Shown: positions 43,416-52,549 of the stretch, piece after piece
Position numbering within the stretch: position 1 is the stretch's first letter
How the letters are laid out: each line of letters starts with the position of its first letter
Source of the DNA: Candidatus Symbiobacter mobilis CR
GTDB taxonomy: Bacteria > Pseudomonadota > Gammaproteobacteria > Burkholderiales > Burkholderiaceae_C
Length of the DNA stretch: 64,000 nucleotides
Assembly: GCF_000477435.1 (NCBI RefSeq)
Contig: NC_022576.1
Span: 1,426,001 to 1,490,000 of the forward strand
Reading direction: 5' to 3'
Position numbers and translations under genes: made by a program
Notes under the pieces: model-generated
Seen by the model: the letters and a program-made list of their open reading frames with translations, nothing else
Told to the model about the DNA's origin: nothing
Database searches by the model: none

Positions 43416-44766
43416 CGCCCTGGCGAAAGTAATGCTCTACACGAGCGGCCGTTTCGGTTTTGTTGCACACCGTCAGCATCACCGGCGGTGACAGATGCCC
43501 AGCTTTTGCCCATGCGCTCTGCGTTTCGCGCCAGTCTGCGCCCAGCAGGGTGTAGGCCTCCTGGACGATTTGCGGCAAAGCCTCATGCGGTTCCGCGCCA
43601 CGCCGGTTCAAATCGTCGGCCACCTCGGGTTCGCGGTACAAGTGGTACAGCTTGCTTCGGTACGTCTGCGCGTTGGGCAAAGCACTGTCACGAATCACCA
43701 CACGCGGCGTTTTCACCAATCCGGCTTCAATAGCATCATTCAAGCCAAAATCAGAAATCACCCATTCAAACAGCGATGCCTCGGTGCTGGTTTTGCCAGT
43801 AGGCGCAAACGGCGTGGCCGATAAATCAAAGCAGCGGATGATGCGCTGCATTTTGTGAATCCGGTCCAGGCCCTCGATCCAGCGCGTCGCTTCATCCAAG
43901 TCAAGGCCAAGTTCTTCGGCCTGTTTCTTGCTCACCTTGCTCTCGGCGGGTTTGCGGTACGCATGGTGGGCTTCATCATTGATGATGATCAGGTCTTTGT
44001 GACTGGCAAGTTTGCCCAGTACACGGCGCACATACGCTGCATCGCTTTCGGCCCCTTTTTTGACCACCGAGCGATCTTGCATTTTGCGTGGCATCAGGCT
44101 GTGCCAGTTGTCGATCAGCAATACCGCCTGATTGAGCTTTTCACGCAGCGCCTCGTTGGGGCATAGGGAAAACATGTCGTAACAGTTGTCGGGATGACCG
44201 GGCAACAACACCTGCAAGCGCTCTTTGACGGTCAGCCCCGGTGCCACGACAAGCACCGCCCGAGAAAAATCCTTGTTTCGCCTGGGGTAGGTCAGCGCGT
44301 TGAGTACCTGCCAGGTGATGATCATCGCCATCACGACAGTCTTTCCGCTTCCTGTGGCCATCTTGTTGCACAGGCGCTCCCATGGGCCGCCATCACCCGG
44401 CACGGCAATACCCTGTTTGAATTCAGGTTTGGCCTCCACAGACCAAATCAGGGTTTCTATCGCTTCCAGTTGGCAAAAATAAAAAGGATAAGTGCGGTTG
44501 GTTTGTGGGTCTTTCCAGTGCGCCAGCAGTTGCTCTGTTATCGCAGTAATACCGGGATAATTTGCGATGCGCCAGGCATCCACCCGCTCGCGTATGCGTT
44601 GCACCAACTCCAGTTCAATGCCGCGCACAGTATTGTTGCGCGTATCAAAAATTTCATAGCCTGCCGGTCTTCTGCCCGCAATCAGGGTCAGTTGGCGGTC
44701 ACTAACGCGCTTCCAGTGATGGGTGGGGCGCTCAAAAGGCGAATTGATGATGAGGGATGTGCTCAT
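43375..44766 (-). pseudogene. N-terminal part of broken Res-like helicase
   Basis: The ATG at 44766 starts MSTSLIINSPFERPTHHW. The product (about 463 residues) has an SF2 helicase N-terminal lobe: Walker A MATGSGKTVVMAM (about residue 137), DEAH-type IINDEAHHAY (about residue 265) and LSATPFAP. It ends shortly after MLTVCNKTETAARVEHYF, where family members continue into a long second helicase lobe. That lobe is missing here. The start overlaps the DUF4276-like gene by 4 bases, so it belongs to the same minus-strand operon. Confidence 0.8.
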
Positions 44767-45320
44767 GCACGTGATAACCCGCAAAGCGTTTGAAACAATA
44801 CCCGAAAACTGTTGGAACGGTTTCGATCAGGTACCAAATAGGCCGTAATCCTGCGCGCACCATCGCGCTTTTGATAATGGGGAATCGCACGCCGCAACTC
44901 TTGCGAGGGACTGCCCAGTACGTCAGGATTGCGAAATTTGGCCTTGCGGTCATTTGCGGCCAAGTTCGGCTTGTCAAATGCCTGTGCCACGGCTTGCCAG
45001 TCACCGGTAAAAAAGGCTTCCAACTCTCGACAGGCAATCCGGACCACCGTCTCAGGTCGGCCTGCCAAGGTGCATAAGCTTTGCAAACGTTGTTTGATGA
45101 CAGTGCATTCACCACTGTCTTGATCACGCATCACGATGAATTGACTGTTGGGCAGCAGCCAGCCCTTGATGCGGCGTACAAGCTGCTTTTCCAAATCCTG
45201 CTTGCCCTCGAATACCAAAAAATGCACTGTCGTGCCACCAGGCAGGATGCCCGACAGAATGCCTTCAAGAAAATCTTTCGCCGAAGGCTCTTCGAGCAAA
45301 AAGACGAGATGCCCTGTCAC
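44763..45320 (-). CDS. DUF4276-like protein paired with an ATPase
   Basis: The 185-residue product starts at a GTG (45320) that overlaps the upstream ATPase stop (GTGA). It has the pattern of DUF4276 proteins: HLVFLLEEPSAKDFLEGILSGILP with a conserved Glu, then FIVMRDQDSGE and RIACRELEAFFTGDW. These are TOPRIM-like acidic motifs. Proteins of this kind are typically encoded with a RecF/SMC-like ATPase, as here. The biochemical role is not established; a nuclease function coupled to the ATPase is an inference. Confidence 0.78.
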   Translation of the reverse strand: MTGHLVFLLEEPSAKDFLEGILSGILPGGTTVHFLVFEGKQDLEKQLVRRIKGWLLPNSQFIVMRDQDSGECTVIKQRLQSLCTLAGRPETVVRIACRELEAFFTGDWQAVAQAFDKPNLAANDRKAKFRNPDVLGSPSQELRRAIPHYQKRDGARRITAYLVPDRNRSNSFRVLFQTLCGLSRA

Positions 45321-46513
45321 GGCTGCGCCCCTGGAAAAAGCCCCTGCTTCCAAAGATAGCCCATCTGGTCGCCTTCTCGCATATAGGCGCAGAGTTGTTC
45401 GTTATCGGCCGCACGATGCACTTGCGATTGGCCTTTGTCTTTCACAAGCCAGAATACTTCGCATAGTTCCACTGCATTCAAAAAATCAGGCGAATGGGTG
45501 CTGAGGAAAACCTGCCCACCACGTTGCGCATAAGCGCGAAATTCTTCGGCCAGTTCCCACAACAAAGAAGGGTAAATCTGGTTTTCAGGCTCTTCCACGC
45601 ACAACAGGGGATAGGGGTGGGGGTCATAAAGCAAAACCAGGTAAGCCAGCATTTTGATCGTGCCGTCAGAGACGTAACGGGCCAGAAACGGGTCTTGAAA
45701 AGCGCCATCCTGAAATTTCAACAGCACCCGGCCTTCTTCGGTCGTCTTGGCTTCAACCTGTGTCACACCCGGTACACGGCGTTGCAAGCGTTCCAGTATG
45801 TCGTTGAATACACCTGGATGGTGCTTGTGCAGATACGCTACGACCAAAGACAGGTTGTCACCTTCGCGTGACAAGTGCTCGGCATAGCCTGCATCGGCCT
45901 CGGGGCGCGCACGGCTGATATGAAAGTCAGACAAATGCCAGTTTTCAATCCAATTGCCCAGGGCCACCACGGCTGGAAAACGCGCAAATTGCGCCAGCCC
46001 TTTGATGGCAAGAATGTCCTGGCTTTTCAGCGTTTGTTGTTCACGTTGAAGCAGACTTTCCTCCGTCACGGATTCCAGCTCGTTGGTAACAGCTTCCCCT
46101 TTGCCATACGCAAAATCCAGAAGCCGCCAGGGCCGCCCACGGTTGCCACGCCGGTATTGCAACACCTCTTTCACAACGACAGGTTGCCCGTGATCTTCGT
46201 CAATGTGCAACTCGTAAGTCATCAACCGCGATCGTCCTTGCGACAGCTCTACGCGGAGTTTGATTTCAATCTCGATGGCCCCGATGCTCCCCCGACTTCG
46301 CACCTCTGCCAGCCCTCTGCTGCCGCCCAGCCGCCCCAATGCAGCGGTGACATTGGTCGTCATGGCATCACGCAAAAAAGCGAACACGGAAAACAGGGTG
46401 CTTTTGCCAGTGCCGTTGGCACCCACCAGAACACAAAACTTGGGAATGTTTTTCAGATGCACATTTTGAAATGCCCGAAAGTTTTTCAATCGTATCGACT
46501 CTATTGGCATCAT
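45317..46513 (-). CDS. RecF/SMC-like AAA ATPase (AAA_21 type)
   Basis: The 398-residue product has an ABC/SMC-like fold. It has an N-terminal IESIRLKNFRAFQNVHL strand, Walker A GANGTGKSTLFSV (about residues 31-43), a signature-like region around YVSDGTIKMLAYLVLLYDP, Walker B LLCVEEPENQIYP, and the D-loop/His-switch FLSTHSPDFLNAVE. It starts 2 bases after the methyltransferase stop and overlaps the DUF4276-like gene by 4 bases. ATPase/TOPRIM-like pairs of this kind are known from phage-defence systems, so defence is a reasonable inference. Confidence 0.85.
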   Translation of the reverse strand: MMPIESIRLKNFRAFQNVHLKNIPKFCVLVGANGTGKSTLFSVFAFLRDAMTTNVTAALGRLGGSRGLAEVRSRGSIGAIEIEIKLRVELSQGRSRLMTYELHIDEDHGQPVVVKEVLQYRRGNRGRPWRLLDFAYGKGEAVTNELESVTEESLLQREQQTLKSQDILAIKGLAQFARFPAVVALGNWIENWHLSDFHISRARPEADAGYAEHLSREGDNLSLVVAYLHKHHPGVFNDILERLQRRVPGVTQVEAKTTEEGRVLLKFQDGAFQDPFLARYVSDGTIKMLAYLVLLYDPHPYPLLCVEEPENQIYPSLLWELAEEFRAYAQRGGQVFLSTHSPDFLNAVELCEVFWLVKDKGQSQVHRAADNEQLCAYMREGDQMGYLWKQGLFPGAQP

Positions 46514-46514
46514 T

Positions 46515-49500
46515 TCACCCTTCCAAATTCATAACCTTGAGCGACTCGATTCCCCGGTCATCCACAATCTTCACGGCAATTTTGCGGTTGTCGCCCGCCG
46601 CAAACGGCAGACTCACCGTGCCATGAAATGCCTGCAAGAGGGATTCATCCAATTCGGCGCGAATATCCTTTTTGAGCTTTTCCCAGCCTTCGCCTTTGCC
46701 CGCCATCGGAAAGAACACCTGTTTGGGGAACAGGCTGCGTTCGTCGTAGTCGGTATCCAGCGCCCACATCGCAATGTTGTTTTTGCCACCAGAGACCAGT
46801 TCCCCTTTCACGGTGTCAAAGTAATCAAAGCCGTGGACTTCGACTTGATAGTACTTTTCCTCCCCCTCTGCCCCTTTCCCGCCTGCGGGCGAGGGGAGAA
46901 ATACACGGCGCACCTCCACCTCAGGCTGTCCCATCAGCCAAAAGCTCTGGTTGCTGGTTCGGGCTTTTTTCAGGTCTTCGGTCAATAGGTCGGTGTTCAT
47001 CTGCGCTTTCAAGGCGGTAATGCCTTGGATGGCATCGATATCCTTGGCGGCTTCGGGGTCGAAGGCAAAGGCGCAAAACACCAGCATTTTGGGCAGCGGG
47101 AACAAGGTGCCTGCCTCGTACATCGCATTGCTGACCTGCCTTGGTTCGAGTGCCCCATGTTCGGGGCCAAAGCTCACCACCACCCGTTCCCCCGTGTCCA
47201 GGTGACCGCTGGCGTGCAGGTTGCGGATGCGGTCGGCCGAAGGCAGTGCTTCCAGATCGGCAAATTGCAACCTCTGTCCGCCCTTGCCGCGAATGCCTGT
47301 TTTCAGCAATTCGTCACGCCACTGGTGCTGGCGTCCGCTCTCCCCCGTGCGGGCAATGCTCGCATCGGCCTGTTCCGGACCGCTGGCCTCATCCAGCGAT
47401 TTGACGCTGGGGAATGGAACGGCCTCGACGGTGAACGGGCCGGTGATGCGGAGTTTGTCTTTGGCCTTTTCAGGTTGGTCGAACAGGGTTTCCTGGTCGG
47501 CATGTGCGGCGATGGAACGATCCATCTCCGCCTGCATTTTTTGGCGTGCGGCGTGCAAGGCAGCCCATAGAGGCTGGATGGATGCAGGCCAGTCTGGAGG
47601 GAAATCAAAAGGCACTTCCCATTCCAGCAGCGCGGTGCCTTCGGCTTCGCCCTCACCCCCCACCCCTCTCCCGCAAGCAGGCAAAGGGGGTGACATACCA
47701 AAAACCAGCTTTTGCCCTTTGCGAACGCCTTCGGTCACCACAAACGGCCGGGTGGGTGGACAGGCTGCCAGCGCCGCGTTGAAGTTCGCCAGCGCAGCCT
47801 CGATGCCCGGATGCAGCCGCCCGTAAATGGTGTCGATCTCAGGGTTGTTGGCAATACTTTTGAGGGTGACGTGCGGAACGGTTTTGTAGACAAAGCCGCC
47901 TTTCAATCCTTCGTGCGGGTATTTCAGCGCGTAATAGTCAAAGCTGGCGGTCATCAACCGCTGCTTGGCCAGGGTGACGGCCACGCGAGAGGTATCGCAG
48001 GTAATCCAGCGCCGGCCCCATTTTTCGGCGACATACGCGGTGGTGCCGCTACCGCAGGTGGGGTCGAAAACCAGGTCACCGGGGTCGGTGGTCATTAGGA
48101 TGCAGCGTTCGATGACCCTGTCTGCGGTCTGGACGACGTAAGTCAACTCCTTACCGATTTGCATGGATTCCCAGTGGTCATCGACAGGTACGACTGGAAA
48201 ATCATCAAGATATCGTTTGTACCGAATCGTGGTGTCAGCCTCAAAAATCCTTCCTGTTTTCGCCACGCGGTCGAGTCCAGCCACAGATGTTTTCCAATGC
48301 GATGTGGACTTTGGTTGGAACTCACGACTATGGAAAGTGAACACCTGTCCCGTATTTGACTGACCATCAGAGATTAAGCTAGTAAACTGGTAGGCTCTGC
48401 CTACCGGTTTACTAAATGGGTCTAAATGTTCGGCTTTGGTGAATCGCCGGGATGCGCCGCTTGGAAACTCAACTTGGTCATAGCGCGTTAAAGACTTATC
48501 GCCAGTTTGACGAGGTAAATAGAGTTGGTGATATCTAACGTGACTTTTATCCTTGGCGTACCAAACCAAAAAATCAACAGTAGCGCCGAGTAGTGCGCCT
48601 TCCTGACTGCCTGTTTTTTGAACTTGTATGGTTGAGCAATAGTTGCTTTCACCCATAACTTCATCCAGAAGATTTCGTATCAAATGCAAGTTTTCATCCG
48701 AAATCTGGACAAACACGCTTCCCGTCTCACTGAGCAATTCCTTGGCCAATAGCAGCCTATCCCGCAAATAGGTCAAGTACGAATGAATCCCCAATTCCCA
48801 GGTATCCCGAAACGCCTTGATCATTTCAGGTTCTTGGGTCAGGTCGGCATCTGCGCGGTCTTTGACATCGCGCTTGCCTACAAAAGGCTGGAAATTGCTG
48901 CCGTACTTGATGCCGTAGGGCGGGTCGATGTAGATCATCTGCACCTTTCCAGCCATGCTTTCTTTTTGTAGCAGGCTGTTCATGACCAGCAAGCTGTCAC
49001 CGGCAATCAACCGATTCGCCCATCCGCGCTCGTGGCGGTAAAAATCGATTGCATCGCGCAGCGGCAGGTTTTCAAACGGCGCATCAAACAAACCGGGTTG
49101 TATGGCTTGCTGCATGGCTTTTATCGCACCCTGGCCTTTCCCGTTGGCGGCCATGGCTTTGCGCACGGCAGACAAAATGCTTGCAGGGTCGATGCGCTCA
49201 TGCACGTGCAGGCTGACGGTGTCGATGTCAAAACTGGTGCGCTCGGCCTTGCCTGCCCAGTCCAAATAGGGGCGCTGCAATCGCTTCAATTCCTGAAGCG
49301 CATCACGCAGATCTGACGGGTTTTCCGATGCCAACGCATCATCAATCAACGCCTCAATGCGTGTACGTTGGGGGTCAAACTGCAAGGCAGGGTCCAGATG
49401 CGGGTCGTAGGCCCAGCGGTTTTTGCCCGCTTCAGGGTCAGTGGCCGGCGAGACCATGCCCACTTCGGGGTTGTTCACCCTTTTGTCCGCATGGCGATAA

Positions 49501-49910
49501 GAAATGATCTGCGCTACCGTGGCAACACGTGGCATGGGCGCTTGCACCGCTGCTGTGGCTGCTGGCAGGGTGGCGGCTTGGGCGACGACCTCCGGTACAG
49601 CTTGGGGATGCAGCGCCAATGCATCCGCGCCATCCGCCAGATCAGCCTGTGGTGTTGGCGGTGCAGCGCGCCGCACCGAGCCGCCACGCCCCTGGCCCTT
49701 GACCAGCAGACCTTGTGTGACAAGGGCGGCATGCGCCTGCCAGTAAGCGCCTTCGGTGAGTGGCGTACACCCCATGCTGGCGAGCTTGGCTTCCAGCGCA
49801 CGTTGGAGTGTGGTGTTGCCAATGGGGCTGCCGTCAGAGTGCACCAGGGCCAGCAGCAGCTCGGTCAAGGGCGGATCGGGATGGGTTGGTGGTGTGTCGG
49901 GATCGCTCAT
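46515..49910 (-). CDS. Large site-specific DNA methyltransferase
   Basis: The 1131-residue product is a beta-class DNA methyltransferase of the kind encoded with BPTD_3080-type Res proteins. An N-terminal domain of about 300 residues is followed by IYIDPPYGIKYGSNF (about residue 330), a target-recognition part, FDPTCGSGTTAYVAEKWGRRWITCDTSRVA (about residue 615) and a long C-terminal part. The ATG at 49910 gives MSDPDTPPTHPDPPL; the frame is open to 50063 but without family-like sequence. Two GC-rich repeat segments are read through in frame. It heads the operon methyltransferase-ATPase-DUF4276-Res. Confidence 0.88.
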   Translation of the reverse strand: MSDPDTPPTHPDPPLTELLLALVHSDGSPIGNTTLQRALEAKLASMGCTPLTEGAYWQAHAALVTQGLLVKGQGRGGSVRRAAPPTPQADLADGADALALHPQAVPEVVAQAATLPAATAAVQAPMPRVATVAQIISYRHADKRVNNPEVGMVSPATDPEAGKNRWAYDPHLDPALQFDPQRTRIEALIDDALASENPSDLRDALQELKRLQRPYLDWAGKAERTSFDIDTVSLHVHERIDPASILSAVRKAMAANGKGQGAIKAMQQAIQPGLFDAPFENLPLRDAIDFYRHERGWANRLIAGDSLLVMNSLLQKESMAGKVQMIYIDPPYGIKYGSNFQPFVGKRDVKDRADADLTQEPEMIKAFRDTWELGIHSYLTYLRDRLLLAKELLSETGSVFVQISDENLHLIRNLLDEVMGESNYCSTIQVQKTGSQEGALLGATVDFLVWYAKDKSHVRYHQLYLPRQTGDKSLTRYDQVEFPSGASRRFTKAEHLDPFSKPVGRAYQFTSLISDGQSNTGQVFTFHSREFQPKSTSHWKTSVAGLDRVAKTGRIFEADTTIRYKRYLDDFPVVPVDDHWESMQIGKELTYVVQTADRVIERCILMTTDPGDLVFDPTCGSGTTAYVAEKWGRRWITCDTSRVAVTLAKQRLMTASFDYYALKYPHEGLKGGFVYKTVPHVTLKSIANNPEIDTIYGRLHPGIEAALANFNAALAACPPTRPFVVTEGVRKGQKLVFGMSPPLPACGRGVGGEGEAEGTALLEWEVPFDFPPDWPASIQPLWAALHAARQKMQAEMDRSIAAHADQETLFDQPEKAKDKLRITGPFTVEAVPFPSVKSLDEASGPEQADASIARTGESGRQHQWRDELLKTGIRGKGGQRLQFADLEALPSADRIRNLHASGHLDTGERVVVSFGPEHGALEPRQVSNAMYEAGTLFPLPKMLVFCAFAFDPEAAKDIDAIQGITALKAQMNTDLLTEDLKKARTSNQSFWLMGQPEVEVRRVFLPSPAGGKGAEGEEKYYQVEVHGFDYFDTVKGELVSGGKNNIAMWALDTDYDERSLFPKQVFFPMAGKGEGWEKLKKDIRAELDESLLQAFHGTVSLPFAAGDNRKIAVKIVDDRGIESLKVMNLEG
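46859..46900. repeat. GC-rich palindromic repeat inside the methyltransferase gene, first
   Basis: CCTCCCCCTCTGCCCC, then TTTCCCGCCTGCGGGCGAGGGGAG, related to the repeats in the flagellar leaders. It is translated in frame as a Pro/Gly/Glu-rich peptide (FLPSPAGGKGAEGEEK) within the C-terminal part. Confidence 0.7.
47649..47693. repeat. GC-rich palindromic repeat inside the methyltransferase gene, second
   Basis: GCCCTCACCCCCCACCCC, then TCTCCCGCAAGCAGGCAAAGGGGG, close to the core of the copies at 20485 and 21078. It is translated in frame as [19 protein letters not shown]. Confidence 0.72.
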
Positions 49911-50310
49911 GGATGCCTTCTTGGTATACCCATTGTGCGCGTTGGGCCAGTGGTCTGACATTGGCCGACAGGTGGTGGGTACAGGAATGGGATTAGGGAA
50001 TGGAAAGTATTGGGCAGCGCGGTTCATTGTAAAACTGCATGGCGCATATTCCTTGCATGGCACTAGATTCCCAAAAAATATGTGCGCATATCGTATGCCT
50101 GATAACGTAGCTAGATAACGTAGCCTGTTTAGGGGGGGATGCTACCCAGCTTGGAAAGCATGAATCAAAATAGGCTTTGCATCATGGCAGCCAATACATC
50201 CCATAGAAAAAAGATGTTTCTCATTGCCAAGGTTTTGTGCTTTATGGAGATATTTCCATGCTCGGCATAGCCGATGGAAAAATGACCATTTGAACAGTTA
50301 CCATGCGCCC
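49911..50310. other. Divergent intergenic region between methyltransferase and ATPase copy B
   Basis: These 400 bases separate two divergent genes and must hold both promoters. It contains an 11-bp direct repeat GATAACGTAGC at 50101 and 50114, and an AT-rich part around 50160-50240. No gene, remnant or clear promoter box could be assigned. Confidence 0.5.
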
Positions 50311-51909
50311 ATGAAAAAGTTCAACACCGCTGGCCCCAGCATTGCCGCAGACCATTACCTGATCGACCCGCTGGCGCGCATCGACTTGCCGGAAATCGAG
50401 ACCTTGATTGCCGACAAGCGGTATTTCGTCCTCCACGCCCCACGTCAAACCGGCAAGACCACATCGCTGCTCGCGTTGATGCACTATTTGAATGCGCAGG
50501 AAACATACCGTGCGCTGTACGTCAATATCGAGGCAGCGCAAGCATTGCGCGGGGATGTGAAGGCGGGAATGGCCGTCATCGGCAGCGCAGTGGCCCATGC
50601 GGCGGGGCTGTATCTGCAAGACCACCGGTTGGTCGAATGGCTGGGACGAGAGGGGCAATCCATCCCAGAAGGAGACATTCTGTCGCGCCTTCTTGCTTAC
50701 TGGTCCCAAACCAGTGACCGCCCAGTGGTGTTGCTGCTCGATGAAGTCGATGCGCTGGTCGGCGATACGCTGATTTCGTTGCTGCGCCAAATCCGTGCAG
50801 GCTATGCGCAGCGCCCAGAAGCCTTTCCGCAGGCGATGATCTTGTGCGGCGTTCGGGACGTTCGCGACTACCGCATCCACACTGCGCACCATGAAATCAT
50901 CACCGGCGGGTCAGCATTCAACATCAAAGCCGTGTCATTGCGGCTGGGGAATCTGAGCGAACAGGAAACGCGGGAACTGTGGCAACAGCATCAGGATGCC
51001 ACCGGCCAGCACATCGACCCTGCGATCTACCCGGAACTGTGGCAAGACACAGCAGGCCAGCCGTGGCTGGTCAACGCCCTGGGGTATGAGGTGACGTGGC
51101 AAGACCGCGAAGCACGCAACCCCCAGGTACCGATCACACTGGAACGGTACAAAGCAGCCCGCGAGCGGTTGATCCAAAGCCGGGCCACGCATTTGGACCA
51201 GCTCACCGACAAACTCCGGGAACCCCGCGTGCATGGCATCGTGGCGGCGTTGTTGCAAGGCGAAGCAGTGACAGAACAATTCCCGACCGACGACCTGCAA
51301 TACGTCGAAGACTTGGGATTGGTACGCCAAAAGCCGATGTTGGCTTTGTCCAATCGCATTTACCAGGAAATCATCCCCCGCGAACTCACGTGGTCTACGC
51401 AAGTCGTCCTCACCCACGAACAACCTTGGTATCTGGACGACAACCGCCGGATTGATGTGCCCAAATTGCTTCGTGCATTCCAACAATTCTTTCGGGAGAA
51501 TGCGGATGCCTGGCTAGAAAAATACGACTACAAAGAAGCCGGGCCGCAATTGTTGTTGCAGGCTTTTCTACAGCGCATCGTCAACGGCGGCGGACGAATC
51601 AGCCGCGAATATGGGCTGGGAAGAAAACGCACCGATTTGTTTCTGGAATGGCCGTTGGACATACAACAAGGCTATTTGGGGACGGTGCAGCGCGTAGTAA
51701 TAGAAATCAAAATCGTCCACGACCACCAAAGCCTGGACACATTACAAAAACAGGGAATTGCCCAAACGGCAGGGTATGCCGACCAATGCGGCGCCCAGGA
51801 GGCGCATTTGGTTCTTTTTGACAGAAGGCCGGGCAAGACCTGGGAAGAACGGATATGGCAATCCGAAGCCACCGAAGGGCCACGAACTATTGTGGTGTGG
51901 GGGGTGTAG
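50311..51909 (+). CDS. AAA ATPase / PD-(D/E)XK nuclease protein, copy B
   Basis: The 532-residue product has the same architecture as copy A (Walker A APRQTGKTTS, Walker B LLLDEVDALVG, nuclease VVIEIKIVHDH). The first 189 bases equal copy A, and the part from about 50725 to the end is nearly identical. The segment 50500-50724 (about residues 64-138) is very different from both A and C and is one codon longer. The start MKKFNTAGPS is shared by all three. The frame is open upstream to 50224 but without similarity to the other copies. Confidence 0.85.
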   Translation: MKKFNTAGPSIAADHYLIDPLARIDLPEIETLIADKRYFVLHAPRQTGKTTSLLALMHYLNAQETYRALYVNIEAAQALRGDVKAGMAVIGSAVAHAAGLYLQDHRLVEWLGREGQSIPEGDILSRLLAYWSQTSDRPVVLLLDEVDALVGDTLISLLRQIRAGYAQRPEAFPQAMILCGVRDVRDYRIHTAHHEIITGGSAFNIKAVSLRLGNLSEQETRELWQQHQDATGQHIDPAIYPELWQDTAGQPWLVNALGYEVTWQDREARNPQVPITLERYKAARERLIQSRATHLDQLTDKLREPRVHGIVAALLQGEAVTEQFPTDDLQYVEDLGLVRQKPMLALSNRIYQEIIPRELTWSTQVVLTHEQPWYLDDNRRIDVPKLLRAFQQFFRENADAWLEKYDYKEAGPQLLLQAFLQRIVNGGGRISREYGLGRKRTDLFLEWPLDIQQGYLGTVQRVVIEIKIVHDHQSLDTLQKQGIAQTAGYADQCGAQEAHLVLFDRRPGKTWEERIWQSEATEGPRTIVVWGV

Positions 51910-51946
51910 GCGTTGCCGGGTATTCCAGTGCAACGCCGCGCACGAT

Positions 51947-52549
51947 CTACCCCTGATGTACGTCCAAGGCTTGAACACCTTGGAGCGCTCGCGCCAGACT
52001 GGAGGAATACCGCGCCGCACGCCAGGCACTCCAATGGCTGCGGACAAAGGTTCCCAGATGCAGGTTGTACCCCGTGCCCGGTTTACCGGGGTCGGTCGCA
52101 GCAATCACTTCGTCGCGGAACATCCGAACTTTGGAACGCCGCATCAGGTTCAGTATCAATCGCTTAGGGTCTGGTTCTGCATCAGGATGGTGTGGCAATT
52201 TGTTCAGCGGTACCGCCAGTGCCTGGGCAAAACCCTCGCGGTCGGCCAGCAGCCAGCTTTCGGCTTCGGTCTGTGCCAGTCGCAGAACGAAGCGATCAGG
52301 GTCAACGCCTTGCAACCATGAAGAGCGAAGCGCCACAGCACATTGGCCATCGGTATCGGCGATACAAAGCACAGGCTGAACGTACTTGGCCTGCTCGATG
52401 TACCGAGGCAAAGCGGGCTTGAGCTTGGTCACACCTTGCGTATCAATCGATGTTCGCGCCAAGCTCCAACCGGGCAAACCAGCCGCTACCAGGCGTTCTC
52501 CCAGCGCACAACACAAGGCATCTTCACCTACCACCAGGATGCGCTTCAT
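51947..52549 (-). CDS. TOPRIM-like protein paired with an ATPase
   Basis: The 200-residue product begins RILVVGEDALCCALGERLVAAG, with an early Glu in a strand-turn-helix. It later has VLCIADTDGQCA and LRLAQTEAESWLLADREGFAQAL, acidic motifs in the order expected for TOPRIM-like nuclease domains. It lies downstream of, and overlaps by 4 bases, the ATPase gene. No family name is certain. The pair resembles OLD/PARIS-type two-gene defence systems in layout only. Confidence 0.7.
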   Translation of the reverse strand: MKRILVVGEDALCCALGERLVAAGLPGWSLARTSIDTQGVTKLKPALPRYIEQAKYVQPVLCIADTDGQCAVALRSSWLQGVDPDRFVLRLAQTEAESWLLADREGFAQALAVPLNKLPHHPDAEPDPKRLILNLMRRSKVRMFRDEVIAATDPGKPGTGYNLHLGTFVRSHWSAWRAARYSSSLARALQGVQALDVHQG

